Shown: in pieces, positions 44,772 through 54,281 of the stretch | Numbering within the stretch: the first letter of the stretch is position 1 | Layout of the letters: each line of letters starts with the position of its first letter | Assembly (NCBI RefSeq): GCF_001428485.1 | Contig: NZ_LMHS01000001.1 | Location: forward strand, 186,404-250,403 | Origin: Microbacterium sp. Root180 | Lineage (GTDB): Bacteria; Actinomycetota; Actinomycetes; Actinomycetales; Microbacteriaceae | Direction of reading: 5' to 3' | Length of the DNA: 64,000 nucleotides | Translations under genes and position numbers: made by a program | Notes under the pieces: model-generated | What the model saw: the letters and a program-made list of their open reading frames with translations, nothing else | What the model was told of the DNA's origin: nothing | Databases searched by the model: none

Positions 44772-45715
44772 CAGCGGCCCCCGAGGCCCGACGCGGCCAT
44801 GCTGTTGAGGATCCGACGCTGCCCGATGACGAAGACGATGAGCATCGGGATCGTCGCGATGGCCGATGCGGCCATGACGAGTCCGTAGTTGACCGAGCCG
44901 AACTGCCCTTGGAAAGAGGTGAGCAGCAGGGGCACGGTGAACAGATCGGGCGTGTTGAGCAGCACGAGGGGGAAGAGGAAGGCGTTCCACACGCTCAGCG
45001 AGACGATGATGCTCAGCGCCGCCAGCCCCGGTTTGAGATTGGGCAGCACGACGCTCCAGAAGATCCGCCAACGCCCCGCCCCGTCGATGATCGCGGCCTC
45101 CTCGAGTTCCTTCGGCAGCGACAGGACGAACTGACGCATGAGGAACACCGCGAAAGGGTTCGCCAGCATGCCCGGCACGATGAGGGCCAGGTGGGAGTCC
45201 ACCCACCCGAACTGCGACATGAGCAGGTAGAAGGGGATGAGCGTCACCTGCGCCGGGATCATCTGCGTCGCCAGGAACACGATGAACAGCACGCGACTGC
45301 CGCGGAACGGGATGCGGGCGAACGCGTATCCCGCCATGGCGGCGGTGATGAGTGTGCCGATCACCACGAGCACGGCGATGTAGATGCTGTTGAGGTAGGC
45401 CTGCCCGAACGGCACGGCCGTCCACGCCTCGGTGTAGTTGTCGAGGGTCCACGGGTCGGGAAGGAACTTCAGCGGGTCCTGCAGCAGCTGCGGCAGCGTC
45501 TTGAACGACGTGAGCAGCATCCACACGAACGGGAACACCATCGCGATGCCCGCCACGACGAGCGCGACGTGCAGTGCGATCGAGCCGAACCGCCGCTTCG
45601 ATCGGGCCTGGACCGGCGCCGGCCGCGCGCGGCGCCCCGGGGCGGCGAGTGTGATCGTGGAGTCGGTGACCGGCTCGCGCGTGTCGTCGGTGAGGCGGGA
45701 AGTGACCGGGCTCAT
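44771..45715 (-). CDS. Carbohydrate ABC transporter permease, MalG type
   Basis: 314 residues with six membrane segments after a ~45-residue cytoplasmic start. The EAA loop, which docks the ATPase, reads ELEEAAIIDGAGRWRIFWSVVLPNLKPG in two conserved halves (EEAAIIDGAG; VLPNLKPG). The short extracellular region PDPWTLDNYTEAW is typical of MalG-like proteins. It pairs with the permease encoded immediately upstream (ATGA overlap). No ATPase gene is nearby; a shared MsmK-type ATPase elsewhere is the usual arrangement. Confidence 0.94.
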   Translation of the reverse strand: MSPVTSRLTDDTREPVTDSTITLAAPGRRARPAPVQARSKRRFGSIALHVALVVAGIAMVFPFVWMLLTSFKTLPQLLQDPLKFLPDPWTLDNYTEAWTAVPFGQAYLNSIYIAVLVVIGTLITAAMAGYAFARIPFRGSRVLFIVFLATQMIPAQVTLIPFYLLMSQFGWVDSHLALIVPGMLANPFAVFLMRQFVLSLPKELEEAAIIDGAGRWRIFWSVVLPNLKPGLAALSIIVSLSVWNAFLFPLVLLNTPDLFTVPLLLTSFQGQFGSVNYGLVMAASAIATIPMLIVFVIGQRRILNSMAASGLGGR

Positions 45716-46671
45716 GCCGCGTCCTCCTCGTAGTGGACGAACTTCTTCTGAGCGCCGAACTGGACCGCGGTGATGATCAGGGTGAGGACCAGGAGAATGA
45801 CGGATGCCGCGCTGGACGGACCGAACTCGAAGCGCCCGAAGCCGAGGTCGTAGATGTGGTAGACGATCGTGCGGGTGGCGTTGTCGGGGCCGGCGTTGGA
45901 GACCAGCACGTACACGGTGTCGAACGTCTGCAGCGAGGAGATGAACGCGACGACCGACGAGAAGAAGATGATCGGCGACAGCAGCGGCAGGCGCACGTTC
46001 CAGAAGATGCGCACGGCACCGGCGCCGTCGATGCGCGCCGCCTCGATGACCGACGGCGAGATGTTCTGCAGACCGGCCAGGAAGATCACGACGTTCAGGC
46101 CGAGCGATGCCCAGATCGTGACGATGCACACGGCGAGCAGGGCGAGCCGCGGATCGCCGAGCCAATCCGGCGGATCGACTCCGAAGACGTTCGCGATCGT
46201 CGTGGACAGCACGCCGTCGGAGCGGAACATCTGCTGCCAGATCATGGCGACCGCGACGGTGCTCGTCACCACCGGTGCGAAGAAGAGCATCAGGTAGAGC
46301 GTGCGCGTCTTGAGCTTCTCGAGCGCGACCGCGATGACGACCGCGAGGCTCAGCCCGATCGGGACGGTGACCAGCGCGATGATGAGGGTGTTGGCGATCG
46401 AACGCCACAGCAGCTCGTCCTGGAACTGCGCGGTGAAGTTCTCGAACCCGACCCACTCGAGCTCGGACAGGCCGTTCCACCGTGTGAAGGCGAGCACCAT
46501 GCTCGCGGCGAACGGGAGGATGACGAAGATCCCCATGCCCAGCAGCTGCGGGCCGACGAAGAGGTATCCCCACCACCGGTCGCGTCGGCGCCAGGCTGAC
46601 TCCTTGCGGGCGGGAGGGGGCGCTGCAGGAAGTTCCTGCAGCGCCCGCTCGCCCGCGGCGATGCCGCTCAC
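45712..46671 (-). CDS. Carbohydrate ABC transporter permease, MalF type
   Basis: 319 residues, GTG start two bases after the binding-protein stop. Six membrane helices; the first is GYLFVGPQLLGMGIFVILPF. The EAA loop is SVIEAARIDGAGAVRIFWNVRLP. The family signature LAFTRWNGLSELEWVGFENF follows helix one. With the MalG-type partner it forms the membrane channel for an oligosaccharide or glycoside. Confidence 0.94.
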   Translation of the reverse strand: MSGIAAGERALQELPAAPPPARKESAWRRRDRWWGYLFVGPQLLGMGIFVILPFAASMVLAFTRWNGLSELEWVGFENFTAQFQDELLWRSIANTLIIALVTVPIGLSLAVVIAVALEKLKTRTLYLMLFFAPVVTSTVAVAMIWQQMFRSDGVLSTTIANVFGVDPPDWLGDPRLALLAVCIVTIWASLGLNVVIFLAGLQNISPSVIEAARIDGAGAVRIFWNVRLPLLSPIIFFSSVVAFISSLQTFDTVYVLVSNAGPDNATRTIVYHIYDLGFGRFEFGPSSAASVILLVLTLIITAVQFGAQKKFVHYEEDAA

Positions 46672-46673
46672 GC

Positions 46674-47975
46674 TTACTGGCCCGACTTCTCCGCGACGAC
46701 GGCGGCGATCTCATCGAGCGTCGCCTGCGCGTCCTGCTTGCCTTCGTAGAGCTTCAGGAAGATGTCGGCGATATCGGTGGGAAGACCGGGCACCGCAGAC
46801 TCGGCGGCGTAGTTCACGAACCCGATGTCGCGTGCGTCGAGCATCGCCTGAGCGTTGAGCGGGTAGCCGTCCTCGAGGACGACCTCGTCGGCGCCGGCGA
46901 TCGACGGGACGGCGTTTCCGTCTCCCGACAGGCGCTCGATCTGGCCCTCGGCGCTGAGGAACTCCGTCCAGAACGTGAACGCGGCCTCGCTCGCGTCAGT
47001 GTCCTTGTTGATGGCGAGGTAGGACACGGCCACACCGGTCGGCGCCGCTTCGCCGTCGGGCGTGGGCCAGCGCACCACGTCGACGTTGTCCGCGGTCCCG
47101 GCATCCTTCACCAGTCCGATGGTGTAGCGCCCCTGCGAGAAGAATCCGGCCTTGCCGGTCACGAAGAGGCTGTCGGCGCCGGAGCCTTCGGGCAGGGTGT
47201 CGGCGACGATGAACTTGCCGTCCTGGAAGTATTCGCCCAGGGTCTCGGTGAGCTCGACCGACTCCGGGTCCTCGTTCGCGACGAAGGCGCCGGAGGCGTC
47301 GTACGGCGCGGCCGCGCCCTGCGAGGCGAGCCAGCTCCAGTGCGTCGCCCAGTAGTTCCAGAACATCGTGCCGCCGATGCCTGCGTCGGCGAGCTTGTCG
47401 TTCATCTCGAGGAACTTCTCGGTCGTCCACTCCCCGTCTGCGGCGAGCGTCGCGGGGTCCTCGGTGATACCGGCCGCTTCGAGGGTGGAGCGGTCGTACC
47501 ACAGCAGGTCGGGGTTCGAGTCGTTGGGGGCTCCGTAGAACTCTCCGTCCTTCTCGGCGGCGCCGAACAGGCCGGGGAAGAAGTCGTCCGGCTTCGTCTG
47601 GCTCTCGGGCGACTCCATGAGCTCTGTGAGACCCATCAGGCGCCCCGAGTCGACGAACTCGCCGATCTTGTCGTCGCCGACGAAGAACACGTCGGGCGCG
47701 GTGTTGCTGGCGAGCTGGGCGAGAAGCTTGGGGTGGTACTCGCCGTAGCCGGCGACGGGCTGCATCTTGACGGTGATGTCGGGGTGGCGATCCATGAATG
47801 CCTGGTTGAAGTCGTCGAATCGCTCGAGCTCTTCCGCGGTACCCCACGTGGACCAGACCACGGTGTTCTCGTCCGATCCGCCACCTCCTCCGCTGCAGGC
47901 GCCGAGCGACACCGCGAGGGCGGCTGCGGCTGCGGTGACCACGACGATCTTCGACACTGAATTCGGGCGGGGCAT
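46674..47975 (-). CDS. Sugar-binding lipoprotein of an ABC transporter
   Basis: 433 residues. The lipoprotein signal ends VSLGACSGG with lipidated C27. The rest is an extracellular solute-binding family 1 protein (WSTWGTAEELERF, NTAPDVFFVGDDK, GKAGFFSQGRYTI, many Trp and Asp residues lining a sugar site). It captures substrate outside and feeds the two permeases encoded downstream. First gene of its operon, with the operator-containing promoter upstream. Candidate substrates are galactosides or mixed glycosides, judged only from the neighbouring GH42 and GH63-like enzymes. Confidence 0.94.
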   Translation of the reverse strand: MPRPNSVSKIVVVTAAAAALAVSLGACSGGGGGSDENTVVWSTWGTAEELERFDDFNQAFMDRHPDITVKMQPVAGYGEYHPKLLAQLASNTAPDVFFVGDDKIGEFVDSGRLMGLTELMESPESQTKPDDFFPGLFGAAEKDGEFYGAPNDSNPDLLWYDRSTLEAAGITEDPATLAADGEWTTEKFLEMNDKLADAGIGGTMFWNYWATHWSWLASQGAAAPYDASGAFVANEDPESVELTETLGEYFQDGKFIVADTLPEGSGADSLFVTGKAGFFSQGRYTIGLVKDAGTADNVDVVRWPTPDGEAAPTGVAVSYLAINKDTDASEAAFTFWTEFLSAEGQIERLSGDGNAVPSIAGADEVVLEDGYPLNAQAMLDARDIGFVNYAAESAVPGLPTDIADIFLKLYEGKQDAQATLDEIAAVVAEKSGQ

Positions 47976-48016
47976 GGACGTACCTCTCTCGATCTGGAAC
48001 TGCTCTGTTCGTCAGT

Positions 48017-48046
48017 ATTCTGTATACAGAACACAGTTTGTGTCAA
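48017..48046 (-). promoter_or_regulatory. Promoter of the sugar-transport operon
   Basis: On the minus strand a consensus TTGACA (48046-48041) and CAGAAT (48022-48017) are separated by 18 bases. The palindromic operator covers the downstream half of the spacer and most of the -10. Confidence 0.6.
48018..48031. promoter_or_regulatory. GntR-family operator upstream of the sugar-binding protein gene
   Basis: TTCTGTATACAGAA is a perfect 14-bp palindrome, set in the longer ATTCTGTATACAGAAC. It shares its core with the site before the GH42 operon. The regulator encoded at 42391-43047 is the evident candidate to bind both. Confidence 0.75.
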
Positions 48047-48099
48047 TCCGTCGTGACAAAGACGTGATCAGCGGATGCTGGTCGTGACCGGGCACCCAG

Positions 48100-48105
48100 T
48101 ACTAT
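48100..48105 (+). promoter_or_regulatory. Candidate -10 of a leaderless coaA transcript
   Basis: TACTAT ends seven bases before the coaA ATG, so the transcript should start at or next to the A of the ATG. No ribosome-binding site is present, in agreement with leaderless initiation. Confidence 0.5.
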
Positions 48106-48112
48106 TGCCCCG

Positions 48113-49066
48113 ATGTCCGCTGACGAAGCGACGGCCGTCGCGCCCGTGCACTCGCTCTACCGCGAGATCTCCCGCGATGATTGGGCTCGCCTCGCCTCCG
48201 GGCTGACGCAGCCGCTGTCCGAGACCGAGATCGTGCAGATCCGCGGCCTCGGCGACCGTCTCGACATGGCCGAAGTGGCGCAAGTGCACGTACCGCTGTC
48301 GCGCCTGCTCTCGCTGTACGCCCAGTCCACCAAGCGACTCGGCGCCGAGACCGCCGACTTCCTGGGGGAGGACGACTCGACGACGCCGTTCATCATCGGT
48401 GTCGCGGGATCCGTCGCCGTCGGCAAGTCCACGATCGCGCGCCTGCTGCGCGAGCTCACGAGCCGGTGGCCGGGCACGCCCCGCGTCGAGCTGGTCACGA
48501 CCGACGGATTCCTCTATCCGAACGCCGAGCTCGAACGGCGCGGTCTCATGGAACGCAAGGGCTTCCCCGAGTCCTACGACCGTCGAGCGCTCCTGTCGTT
48601 CCTGTCCGAGGTCAAGAGCGGGGCGCCCGAGGTGCGCGCGCCGTTCTACTCGCACATGCGCTACGACATCGTTCCGGACGCCGTCGTCACGGTGCGCCGG
48701 CCCGACGTCGTCATCGTCGAGGGTCTCAACGTCCTCCAGCCGCCGCCGTCGCCCAATGATGTCGCCGTGAGCGAGCTGTTCGACTTCTCGATCTTCGTGG
48801 ATGCCGACTCCGACCACATCGCGCAGTGGTACGTCGAGCGATTCCTCGCCCTCCGCCGAGCCGCCTTCAGCAACCCGAACTCGTTCTTCAACGTGTTCGC
48901 ACAGCTGAGCGACGACGAGGCGGTCGAGCGGGCGATGCGCTACTGGAACGAGATCAACCTCCCGAACCTGGTCGAGAACGTGCTGCCCACGCGCCATCGT
49001 GCGAGCCTCGTGCTGCGCAAAGCCGCCGACCACACCGTCGAGCGGGTGCTCCTGCGCAAGCTCTGA
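48113..49066 (+). CDS. coaA: Type I pantothenate kinase
   Basis: 317 residues, the usual length. It phosphorylates pantothenate, the controlled first step to coenzyme A. The P-loop [12 protein letters not shown] is at 96-107; [28 protein letters not shown] and [10 protein letters not shown] complete the bacterial CoaA signature. It is divergent from the sugar-transport operon and probably leaderless. Confidence 0.98.
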   Translation: MSADEATAVAPVHSLYREISRDDWARLASGLTQPLSETEIVQIRGLGDRLDMAEVAQVHVPLSRLLSLYAQSTKRLGAETADFLGEDDSTTPFIIGVAGSVAVGKSTIARLLRELTSRWPGTPRVELVTTDGFLYPNAELERRGLMERKGFPESYDRRALLSFLSEVKSGAPEVRAPFYSHMRYDIVPDAVVTVRRPDVVIVEGLNVLQPPPSPNDVAVSELFDFSIFVDADSDHIAQWYVERFLALRRAAFSNPNSFFNVFAQLSDDEAVERAMRYWNEINLPNLVENVLPTRHRASLVLRKAADHTVERVLLRKL

Positions 49067-49146
49067 CGCGACGGTGCCGCGGCATCCGCTTCGCTGACTG
49101 ACCAGCCATTCTCCTTTCGTTCAGGCTCCTCGCATAAGTGCCCGCC

Positions 49147-49152
49147 TACGAT
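49147..49152 (+). promoter_or_regulatory. Candidate -10 of a leaderless glmS transcript
   Basis: TACGAT ends seven bases before the glmS ATG, and no ribosome-binding site is visible. A convincing -35 was not found. Confidence 0.4.
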
Positions 49153-49159
49153 TGATGGC

Positions 49160-51010
49160 ATGTGTGGAATCGTCGGATACGTGGGCCCGCGGCAGAGCCA
49201 GGCCATCCTCCTCGCCGGGCTCGCGCGCCTCGAGTACCGCGGCTACGACTCGGCGGGCATCGCAGTGATCGACGCCGACGGCGACCTCGGCATGCGCAAG
49301 CGCGCCGGCAAGCTCGTCGTCCTCCGCGACGACCTGACGTCCACGCCGCTCGCCGACGGCACGACCGGCATCGGCCACACCCGCTGGGCGACGCATGGCG
49401 GCCCGACCGACGACAACGCCCACCCGCACCTGGCTGACGACGACAAGCTCGCCGTCATCCACAACGGCATCATCGAGAACTTCTCCGAGCTGAAGGAAGA
49501 GCTGCTCGCGGAGGGCTACACCTTCCGCAGCGAGACCGACACCGAGGTCGCCGCAGTGCTCCTCGGCCGCGAGTACCGCGCGAGCGGCGACCTCTCCGTG
49601 GCGTTCCGCAATGTCGTGTCGCGACTCGAGGGCGCCTTCACGCTCCTCGCGATGCACGAGGAGCAGCCCGGACTCGTCGTCGGCGCCCGCCGGAACTCGC
49701 CGCTGGTGATCGGCCTCGGCGAGGGCGAGAACTTCCTCGGCTCCGACGTCGCCGCTTTCGTCGAGCACACGCGCAACGCGCTCGCGATCGGGCAGGACCA
49801 GATCGTCGCGATCACGCCCGAGGGCGTCGAGGTCACCGACTTCTCCGGCAATCCCGTCGAGGTCGAGCCCTTCGAGGTGACGTGGGATGCCTCGGCCGCC
49901 GACAAGGGCGGCTGGTCGTCGTTCATGGCCAAGGAGGTCTCCGAGGAGCCCGAGGCCGTCGCCAACACGCTGCGGGGCCGCCTCCACGGCGGTGAGGTCG
50001 TGATCCCCGAGCTCGACGGACTCGACGAGCTCTTCGCCGACATCTCGCGCATCATCGTGATCGCGTGCGGCACGGCCGCCTACGCCGGGCAGGTCGGCAA
50101 GTACGCGATCGAGCAGTGGACGCGCGTGCCCGTCGACGTCGAACTCGCCCACGAGTTCCGCTACCGCGACCCCGTCATCGGCTCCGACACTCTCGTCGTG
50201 TCGATCAGCCAGTCGGGCGAGACCATGGACACTCTCATGGCGGTCAAGTACGCGCGCGAGCGCGGTGCCCGCACGCTGTCGATCTGCAACACGCAGGGCG
50301 CGACCATCCCGCGCGAGTCCGACGCGATCGTCTACACGCACGCCGGCCCGGAGGTCGCGGTCGCATCGACCAAGGCGTTCGTCGCCCAGGTCACCGCGCT
50401 GTACCTCATGGGGCTGCACATCGCTCGCATCCGCGGCACCGTGTCCGCCTCCGATGCGGCAGCGCACGTCGCCGAACTCGAGGCGATCCCCGGCAAGATC
50501 GCGCAGATCCTCGAGCGCGAGCAGCCGCGCATCGAGCAGTTCGCGCACTGGATGGCCGACACCCGCTCGGTGCTGTTCCTCGGTCGCCACGTCGGCTACC
50601 CGATCGCGCTCGAGGGTGCGCTCAAGCTCAAGGAGCTCGCGTACATCCACGCCGAGGGCTTCGCCGCCGGCGAGCTCAAGCACGGCCCGATCGCACTGAT
50701 CGAGCCGGGCCAGCCCGTGTTCGTCATCGTGCCGTCGCCGCGCAAGTCGGCCGAGATGCACAAGAAGGTCGTCTCCAGCATCGAGGAGATCCGGGCCCGC
50801 GGCGCCCGCGTCATCGCGATCGCCGAGGAGGGGGACGTCGCCGTGCTCCCCAAGGCCGATGAGGTGCTGCGCATCCCGTTGGCCGGACCGCTGTTCGAGC
50901 CCCTGCTGGCCGTCGTGCCGCTCCACATCTTCGCGATGGGCCTGGCCACTGCCAAGGGGCTCGACGTCGACCAGCCGCGCAACCTGGCCAAGTCGGTCAC
51001 GGTCGAGTAG
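49160..51010 (+). CDS. glmS: Glutamine-fructose-6-phosphate aminotransferase
   Basis: 616 residues. It makes glucosamine-6-phosphate from fructose-6-phosphate and glutamine. The N-terminal glutaminase begins MCGIVGYVG with nucleophile C2, followed by GYDSAGIAV, GHTRWATHG and a long linker. Two SIS sugar-isomerase domains have ACGTAAYAG, SISQSGETMDTL and LGRHVGYPIALEGALKLKE, and the end is KSVTVE. It works with glmM (31011). There is no glmS-type ribozyme-like leader, because the transcript appears leaderless. Confidence 0.98.
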   Translation: MCGIVGYVGPRQSQAILLAGLARLEYRGYDSAGIAVIDADGDLGMRKRAGKLVVLRDDLTSTPLADGTTGIGHTRWATHGGPTDDNAHPHLADDDKLAVIHNGIIENFSELKEELLAEGYTFRSETDTEVAAVLLGREYRASGDLSVAFRNVVSRLEGAFTLLAMHEEQPGLVVGARRNSPLVIGLGEGENFLGSDVAAFVEHTRNALAIGQDQIVAITPEGVEVTDFSGNPVEVEPFEVTWDASAADKGGWSSFMAKEVSEEPEAVANTLRGRLHGGEVVIPELDGLDELFADISRIIVIACGTAAYAGQVGKYAIEQWTRVPVDVELAHEFRYRDPVIGSDTLVVSISQSGETMDTLMAVKYARERGARTLSICNTQGATIPRESDAIVYTHAGPEVAVASTKAFVAQVTALYLMGLHIARIRGTVSASDAAAHVAELEAIPGKIAQILEREQPRIEQFAHWMADTRSVLFLGRHVGYPIALEGALKLKELAYIHAEGFAAGELKHGPIALIEPGQPVFVIVPSPRKSAEMHKKVVSSIEEIRARGARVIAIAEEGDVAVLPKADEVLRIPLAGPLFEPLLAVVPLHIFAMGLATAKGLDVDQPRNLAKSVTVE

Positions 51011-51062
51011 ACCGCGGATAGGCTGACGGATGCCGCGACCGCGGCATGACGGGAGACTTTTC

Positions 51063-51425
51063 GTGATCGTCGGGATCGGCGTCGACCTGGTCGACATCTC
51101 CCGCTTCGAGCGCACGCTGGAGCGGACTCCGCGGCTCGCCGAACGGCTGTTCTCGCCGGCGGAGCGCGAGCTCAAGCCCCGCTCCCTCGCGGCGCGCTAC
51201 GCCGCCAAGGAAGCGCTCATCAAAGCGCTCGGCGGCTCGGACGGCGTCCACTGGACCGAGATCGAGATCACCCCCGAGGCATCCGGTCGCCCGTGGTTCA
51301 CCCTCACCGGGAGCACGGCCGACGTCGTCGCCGAGCGCGGGATCACCACGCTGCACCTGTCCATGTCGCACGACGCGGGCTTCGCGACCGCGTACGTGAT
51401 CGCAGAGGCCGGGGGCGAGCGATGA
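51063..51425 (+). CDS. acpS: Holo-[acyl-carrier-protein] synthase
   Basis: 120 residues from GTG at 51063, which yields the family start VGIGVDLVDISRFE; the ATG at 51030 would add 11 unlikely residues. It transfers phosphopantetheine from CoA to ACP. The Mg-binding D and E are in GVDLVD and [20 protein letters not shown] box at 51019-51024 may be the -10 of a short leader. The stop overlaps alr (ATGA). Confidence 0.96.
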   Translation: MIVGIGVDLVDISRFERTLERTPRLAERLFSPAERELKPRSLAARYAAKEALIKALGGSDGVHWTEIEITPEASGRPWFTLTGSTADVVAERGITTLHLSMSHDAGFATAYVIAEAGGER

Positions 51426-52546
51426 GCCGGCTCCCCGACGGGGTGCTGCGCGAGGCGATCATCGACGTCGGCGCGATCGAGGACAACGTGCGGCACCTGC
51501 GCCGACTCACCGAGTCCGAGGTCATCGCGGTGGTGAAGGCCGACGGGTACGGGCACGGCGCCGTCCGCTCGGCCGTCGCGGCGCTGAAGGGCGGCGCGAC
51601 GCGGCTCGGGGTGTCCGACATCGCCGAGGCGATCGCGCTGCGTCGCGCGGGGATCGATGCTCCGATCGTCGCGTGGCTCCACGCACCGGGAACCTCGTTC
51701 GTCGAGGCCGCATCGCTGGGCATCGAGCTGGGCATCTCGAGCTTCGCGCAGCTCCTGCAGGCGGCGGCCGCAGCATCCGCCGACCGTCCCGTGGGTGTGC
51801 ACCTCAAGCTCGAGACCGGGCTCTCGCGCAACGGCATCGCTCCGGCCGACCAGCCCGTCGTCTTCGCCGAGGCCGCGCGTCTCGAGCGCATCGGCAAGCT
51901 GCGCATCGTGGCGCTGTTCAGCCACCTCTCCAACGCCTCCGCCGACGACGACCTCGCGGCGCTGCGCACGTTCGAAGAGGGGGTCGCGCTCGCCGGCTCG
52001 CTCGGGGTCGCGCCCCGGCTGCGCCACCTGGCGGCCACGCACGCGGCGATCGCGCTCCCGCAGACCCGCCTCGGCTGCGTCCGCCTCGGGATCGGCCTGT
52101 ACGGACTCTCGCCGTTCGAGGGTCGCTCGTCGGCAGAGCTCGGCCTGCGCCCGGCCATGACGCTGCGTGCGGCGGTGGCGGCGGTCCGCCGCGTGCCTGC
52201 CGGTCAGGGCGTGTCGTACGGCTACGACTACCGCACCCCGCACGACACCACGCTCGCGCTCGTGCCGGTCGGGTACGCCGATGGGGTGCCGCGGCAGGCC
52301 TCCGGCGCAGGCCCGGTCACGATCGGCGGCCGCCGCCTGGCTGTCGCGGGGCGCATCGCGATGGACCAGTTCGTCGTGGACGTCGGCGATGCGCCGGTGT
52401 CCATCGGTGACGAGGTCGTGCTGTTCGGCGACCCCACGCTCGGCGCGCCGGCCGCCGACGACTGGGCGAGTGCTGCGGGGACCATCAACTACGAGATCGT
52501 CACGCGGATCGGCCCGCGCGTTCCCCGTCGGCAGGTGACCGCGTGA
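51422..52546 (+). CDS. alr: Alanine racemase
   Basis: 374 residues. It provides D-alanine for peptidoglycan. PLP lysine K39 in VVKADGYGHG; the opposing catalytic Tyr lies in GVSYGYDYR near residue 265; RLGIGLYG and VAGRIAMDQFVVDVGD are conserved. The ATG overlaps the acpS stop and the TGA overlaps the tsaE GTG. Linking a wall-precursor enzyme to the t6A genes is standard in actinobacteria. Confidence 0.97.
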   Translation: MSRLPDGVLREAIIDVGAIEDNVRHLRRLTESEVIAVVKADGYGHGAVRSAVAALKGGATRLGVSDIAEAIALRRAGIDAPIVAWLHAPGTSFVEAASLGIELGISSFAQLLQAAAAASADRPVGVHLKLETGLSRNGIAPADQPVVFAEAARLERIGKLRIVALFSHLSNASADDDLAALRTFEEGVALAGSLGVAPRLRHLAATHAAIALPQTRLGCVRLGIGLYGLSPFEGRSSAELGLRPAMTLRAAVAAVRRVPAGQGVSYGYDYRTPHDTTLALVPVGYADGVPRQASGAGPVTIGGRRLAVAGRIAMDQFVVDVGDAPVSIGDEVVLFGDPTLGAPAADDWASAAGTINYEIVTRIGPRVPRRQVTA

Positions 52547-53091
52547 GCGGGCAGCCTGCTGAGGCTGAGGGCGTCGACCTCGACGCGGATCACCCGCTCG
52601 ACGCCCTCGTCGGCCCCCGCGAGGTCGCATCTCCGGCCGAGATGGAGGCGCTCGGCGAGCAGATCGGACGGATGCTGCGCCCCGGCGACCTCATCGTGCT
52701 GACCGGCCCGCTCGGCGCCGGGAAGACGACCCTCACCCGCGGTGTCGCCGCCGGTCTGGGGGTGCGAGGCCCGGTGCAGAGCCCGACGTTCGTGATCGCG
52801 CGCACCCATCCCTCGCTGGTCGGCGCCGCGCCGCTCGTGCATGTCGATGCCTATCGGCTCGGATCGCCTGCGGAACTCGATGACCTCGACATCGACTACG
52901 ACGCCTCGGCGGTCATCGTCGAATGGGGCCGCGGCATGGTGGAGGGCCTGCGCGAGCACTGGTGGGAGATCGAGCTCGACCGCGGGTGGCACGGCCGGGG
53001 CGTCGACACCGCGTGCGGCACGTACTCCCGCGCGACCGAGGAGCTCGACGCGGATACGCCGCGGGTCGTCACCCTCTCGCGACGACCGTAA
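52543..53091 (+). CDS. tsaE: tRNA t6A biosynthesis ATPase TsaE
   Basis: 182 residues, GTG start overlapping alr. The P-loop GPLGAGKTT (55-63), switch-like VQSPTFVIARTH, VHVDAYRL and the C-terminal VIVEWGRGMVE are the YjeE family motifs. With TsaB and TsaD it drives formation of threonylcarbamoyl-adenosine at tRNA position 37. There is an N-terminal extension of about 25 acidic residues and a slightly long C-terminus. Confidence 0.96.
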   Translation: MSGQPAEAEGVDLDADHPLDALVGPREVASPAEMEALGEQIGRMLRPGDLIVLTGPLGAGKTTLTRGVAAGLGVRGPVQSPTFVIARTHPSLVGAAPLVHVDAYRLGSPAELDDLDIDYDASAVIVEWGRGMVEGLREHWWEIELDRGWHGRGVDTACGTYSRATEELDADTPRVVTLSRRP

Positions 53092-53115
53092 GGGAGTCGT
53101 CGCGTCTGCGCCGAC

Positions 53116-53121
53116 TACCCT
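53116..53121 (+). promoter_or_regulatory. Candidate -10 of a leaderless tsaB transcript
   Basis: TACCCT ends six bases before the tsaB GTG. The same stretch also contains GGAGGGG, so ribosome-binding from a longer operon transcript is equally possible. Confidence 0.35.
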
Positions 53122-53127
53122 GGAGGG

Positions 53128-53787
53128 GTGATCCTCGGCATCGACACGTCGCTCGGATCGACGGTCGCGGTCGTCGAGTCCGACGGCGTCGTGCGCTCCC
53201 AGGTCGAGAGCGCCGACCCGCGCGGGCATGCCGAGGTGATCGGCACCCTCATCGCGCAGGCGCTGGACGAAGCATCCGTCCGGCCCTCGGACATCGCATA
53301 TGTCGCGGCCGGAATGGGCCCCGGACCCTTCACGGGGCTGCGCGTGGGCATCGCGGCGGCCCGGACGTTCGCGCTCGGCTGCGGCATCCCCGTCGTGCCG
53401 GTCACGAGCCACGACGCCGTCGCGCTCGAACTCCTGCTGCACGACGCGCTCACCGGCGGCTTCGAGGAATCCGCCGCCGACACGCTCGCGATCGTGACCG
53501 ATGCCCGGCGTCGCGAGTTCGCGTACACCGTCTACCGGGGGATCGACGACGACGGTCTGCCCTGGCGCGTGGCCGAGCCGGCCCTCATCCCGCGGGACGG
53601 GCTCGACGCACGTCTCGCCGAGCTCGGTGCGCTCCGGCGCGACGCCGACCGCATCCCGTCCGGCCTGCTCGCGGTGTGCGCCGCACGCGCGCTCGCCGCC
53701 GGGCGCGAGATCGGCCCCGCCGACGCCCTTTACCTCCGCTCGCCCGATGTGACGCTCCCCGCGGGACCGAAGAAGGTCGGCACATGA
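53128..53787 (+). CDS. tsaB: tRNA t6A biosynthesis protein TsaB
   Basis: 219 residues. An ASKHA-fold partner of TsaD without catalytic residues of its own. It has the start [36 protein letters not shown] and SHDAVALE. It ends with an ATGA overlap on rimI. The common tsaE-tsaB-rimI-tsaD order confirms the identity. Confidence 0.96.
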   Translation: MILGIDTSLGSTVAVVESDGVVRSQVESADPRGHAEVIGTLIAQALDEASVRPSDIAYVAAGMGPGPFTGLRVGIAAARTFALGCGIPVVPVTSHDAVALELLLHDALTGGFEESAADTLAIVTDARRREFAYTVYRGIDDDGLPWRVAEPALIPRDGLDARLAELGALRRDADRIPSGLLAVCAARALAAGREIGPADALYLRSPDVTLPAGPKKVGT

Positions 53788-54281
53788 CGCTCCGGCCGGC
53801 CGTGCCCGGGGACCTCGCGGCCATCATGACCCTCGAGCGCGCGTCGTTCCCCACCGACGCCTGGTCGGACGCGATGATGCGCGAGGAGCTGTCGTCCCCG
53901 CACGGCTGGTACGTCGTGGACGAGGTCGCGGGCCTCGTGGCCGGGTACGCCGGTCTGCGGGCGGTGCGCGGTGCGAAGGACGCCGACGTGCAGACCATCG
54001 CGATCGCCGAGGCCTCCCGCGGGCGCGGTCGCGGTCGCGCGCTCCTGCAGTCGCTGCTCACGGAGGCCGCGCGCCGCGGAGTGCACGACGTCTTCCTCGA
54101 CGTGCGTGCCGACAACCCCGCCGCGCAGGCGCTGTACGCCTCGGAGGGATTCCTCGAAGTCGGGCGACGTCCGAGGTACTACCAGCCCGACGATGTGGAC
54201 GCCGTGGTGATGAAGCTCGACGCGCGCGCCTGGTCGGCCGCCCGCACCTCCACCGCCGACGACGCGGGAGTGTGCACGTGA
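53784..54281 (+). CDS. rimI: Ribosomal-protein-alanine N-acetyltransferase
   Basis: 165 residues, a GNAT-fold enzyme. The acetyl-CoA loop reads [15 protein letters not shown] and the family C-terminus is [27 protein letters not shown] in two blocks ([17 protein letters not shown]). RimI acetylates the N-terminal Ala of S18, and actinobacterial members may act on other proteins. About 20 extra residues follow the fold. It overlaps both neighbours, showing co-translation with the t6A genes. Confidence 0.93.
   Translation: MTLRPAVPGDLAAIMTLERASFPTDAWSDAMMREELSSPHGWYVVDEVAGLVAGYAGLRAVRGAKDADVQTIAIAEASRGRGRGRALLQSLLTEAARRGVHDVFLDVRADNPAAQALYASEGFLEVGRRPRYYQPDDVDAVVMKLDARAWSAARTSTADDAGVCT

Noticed and set aside
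46621..46643. 10-bp inverted repeat CGCTGCAGGA / TCCTGCAGCG
   Set aside because: It lies inside the permease coding region (ALQELPA) and has no positional link to a promoter; chance or codon effect is sufficient.
49121..51175. 684-codon frame antisense to glmS
   Set aside because: Arg/Asp/Val-rich composition without motifs, exactly opposite a conserved gene: a shadow frame.
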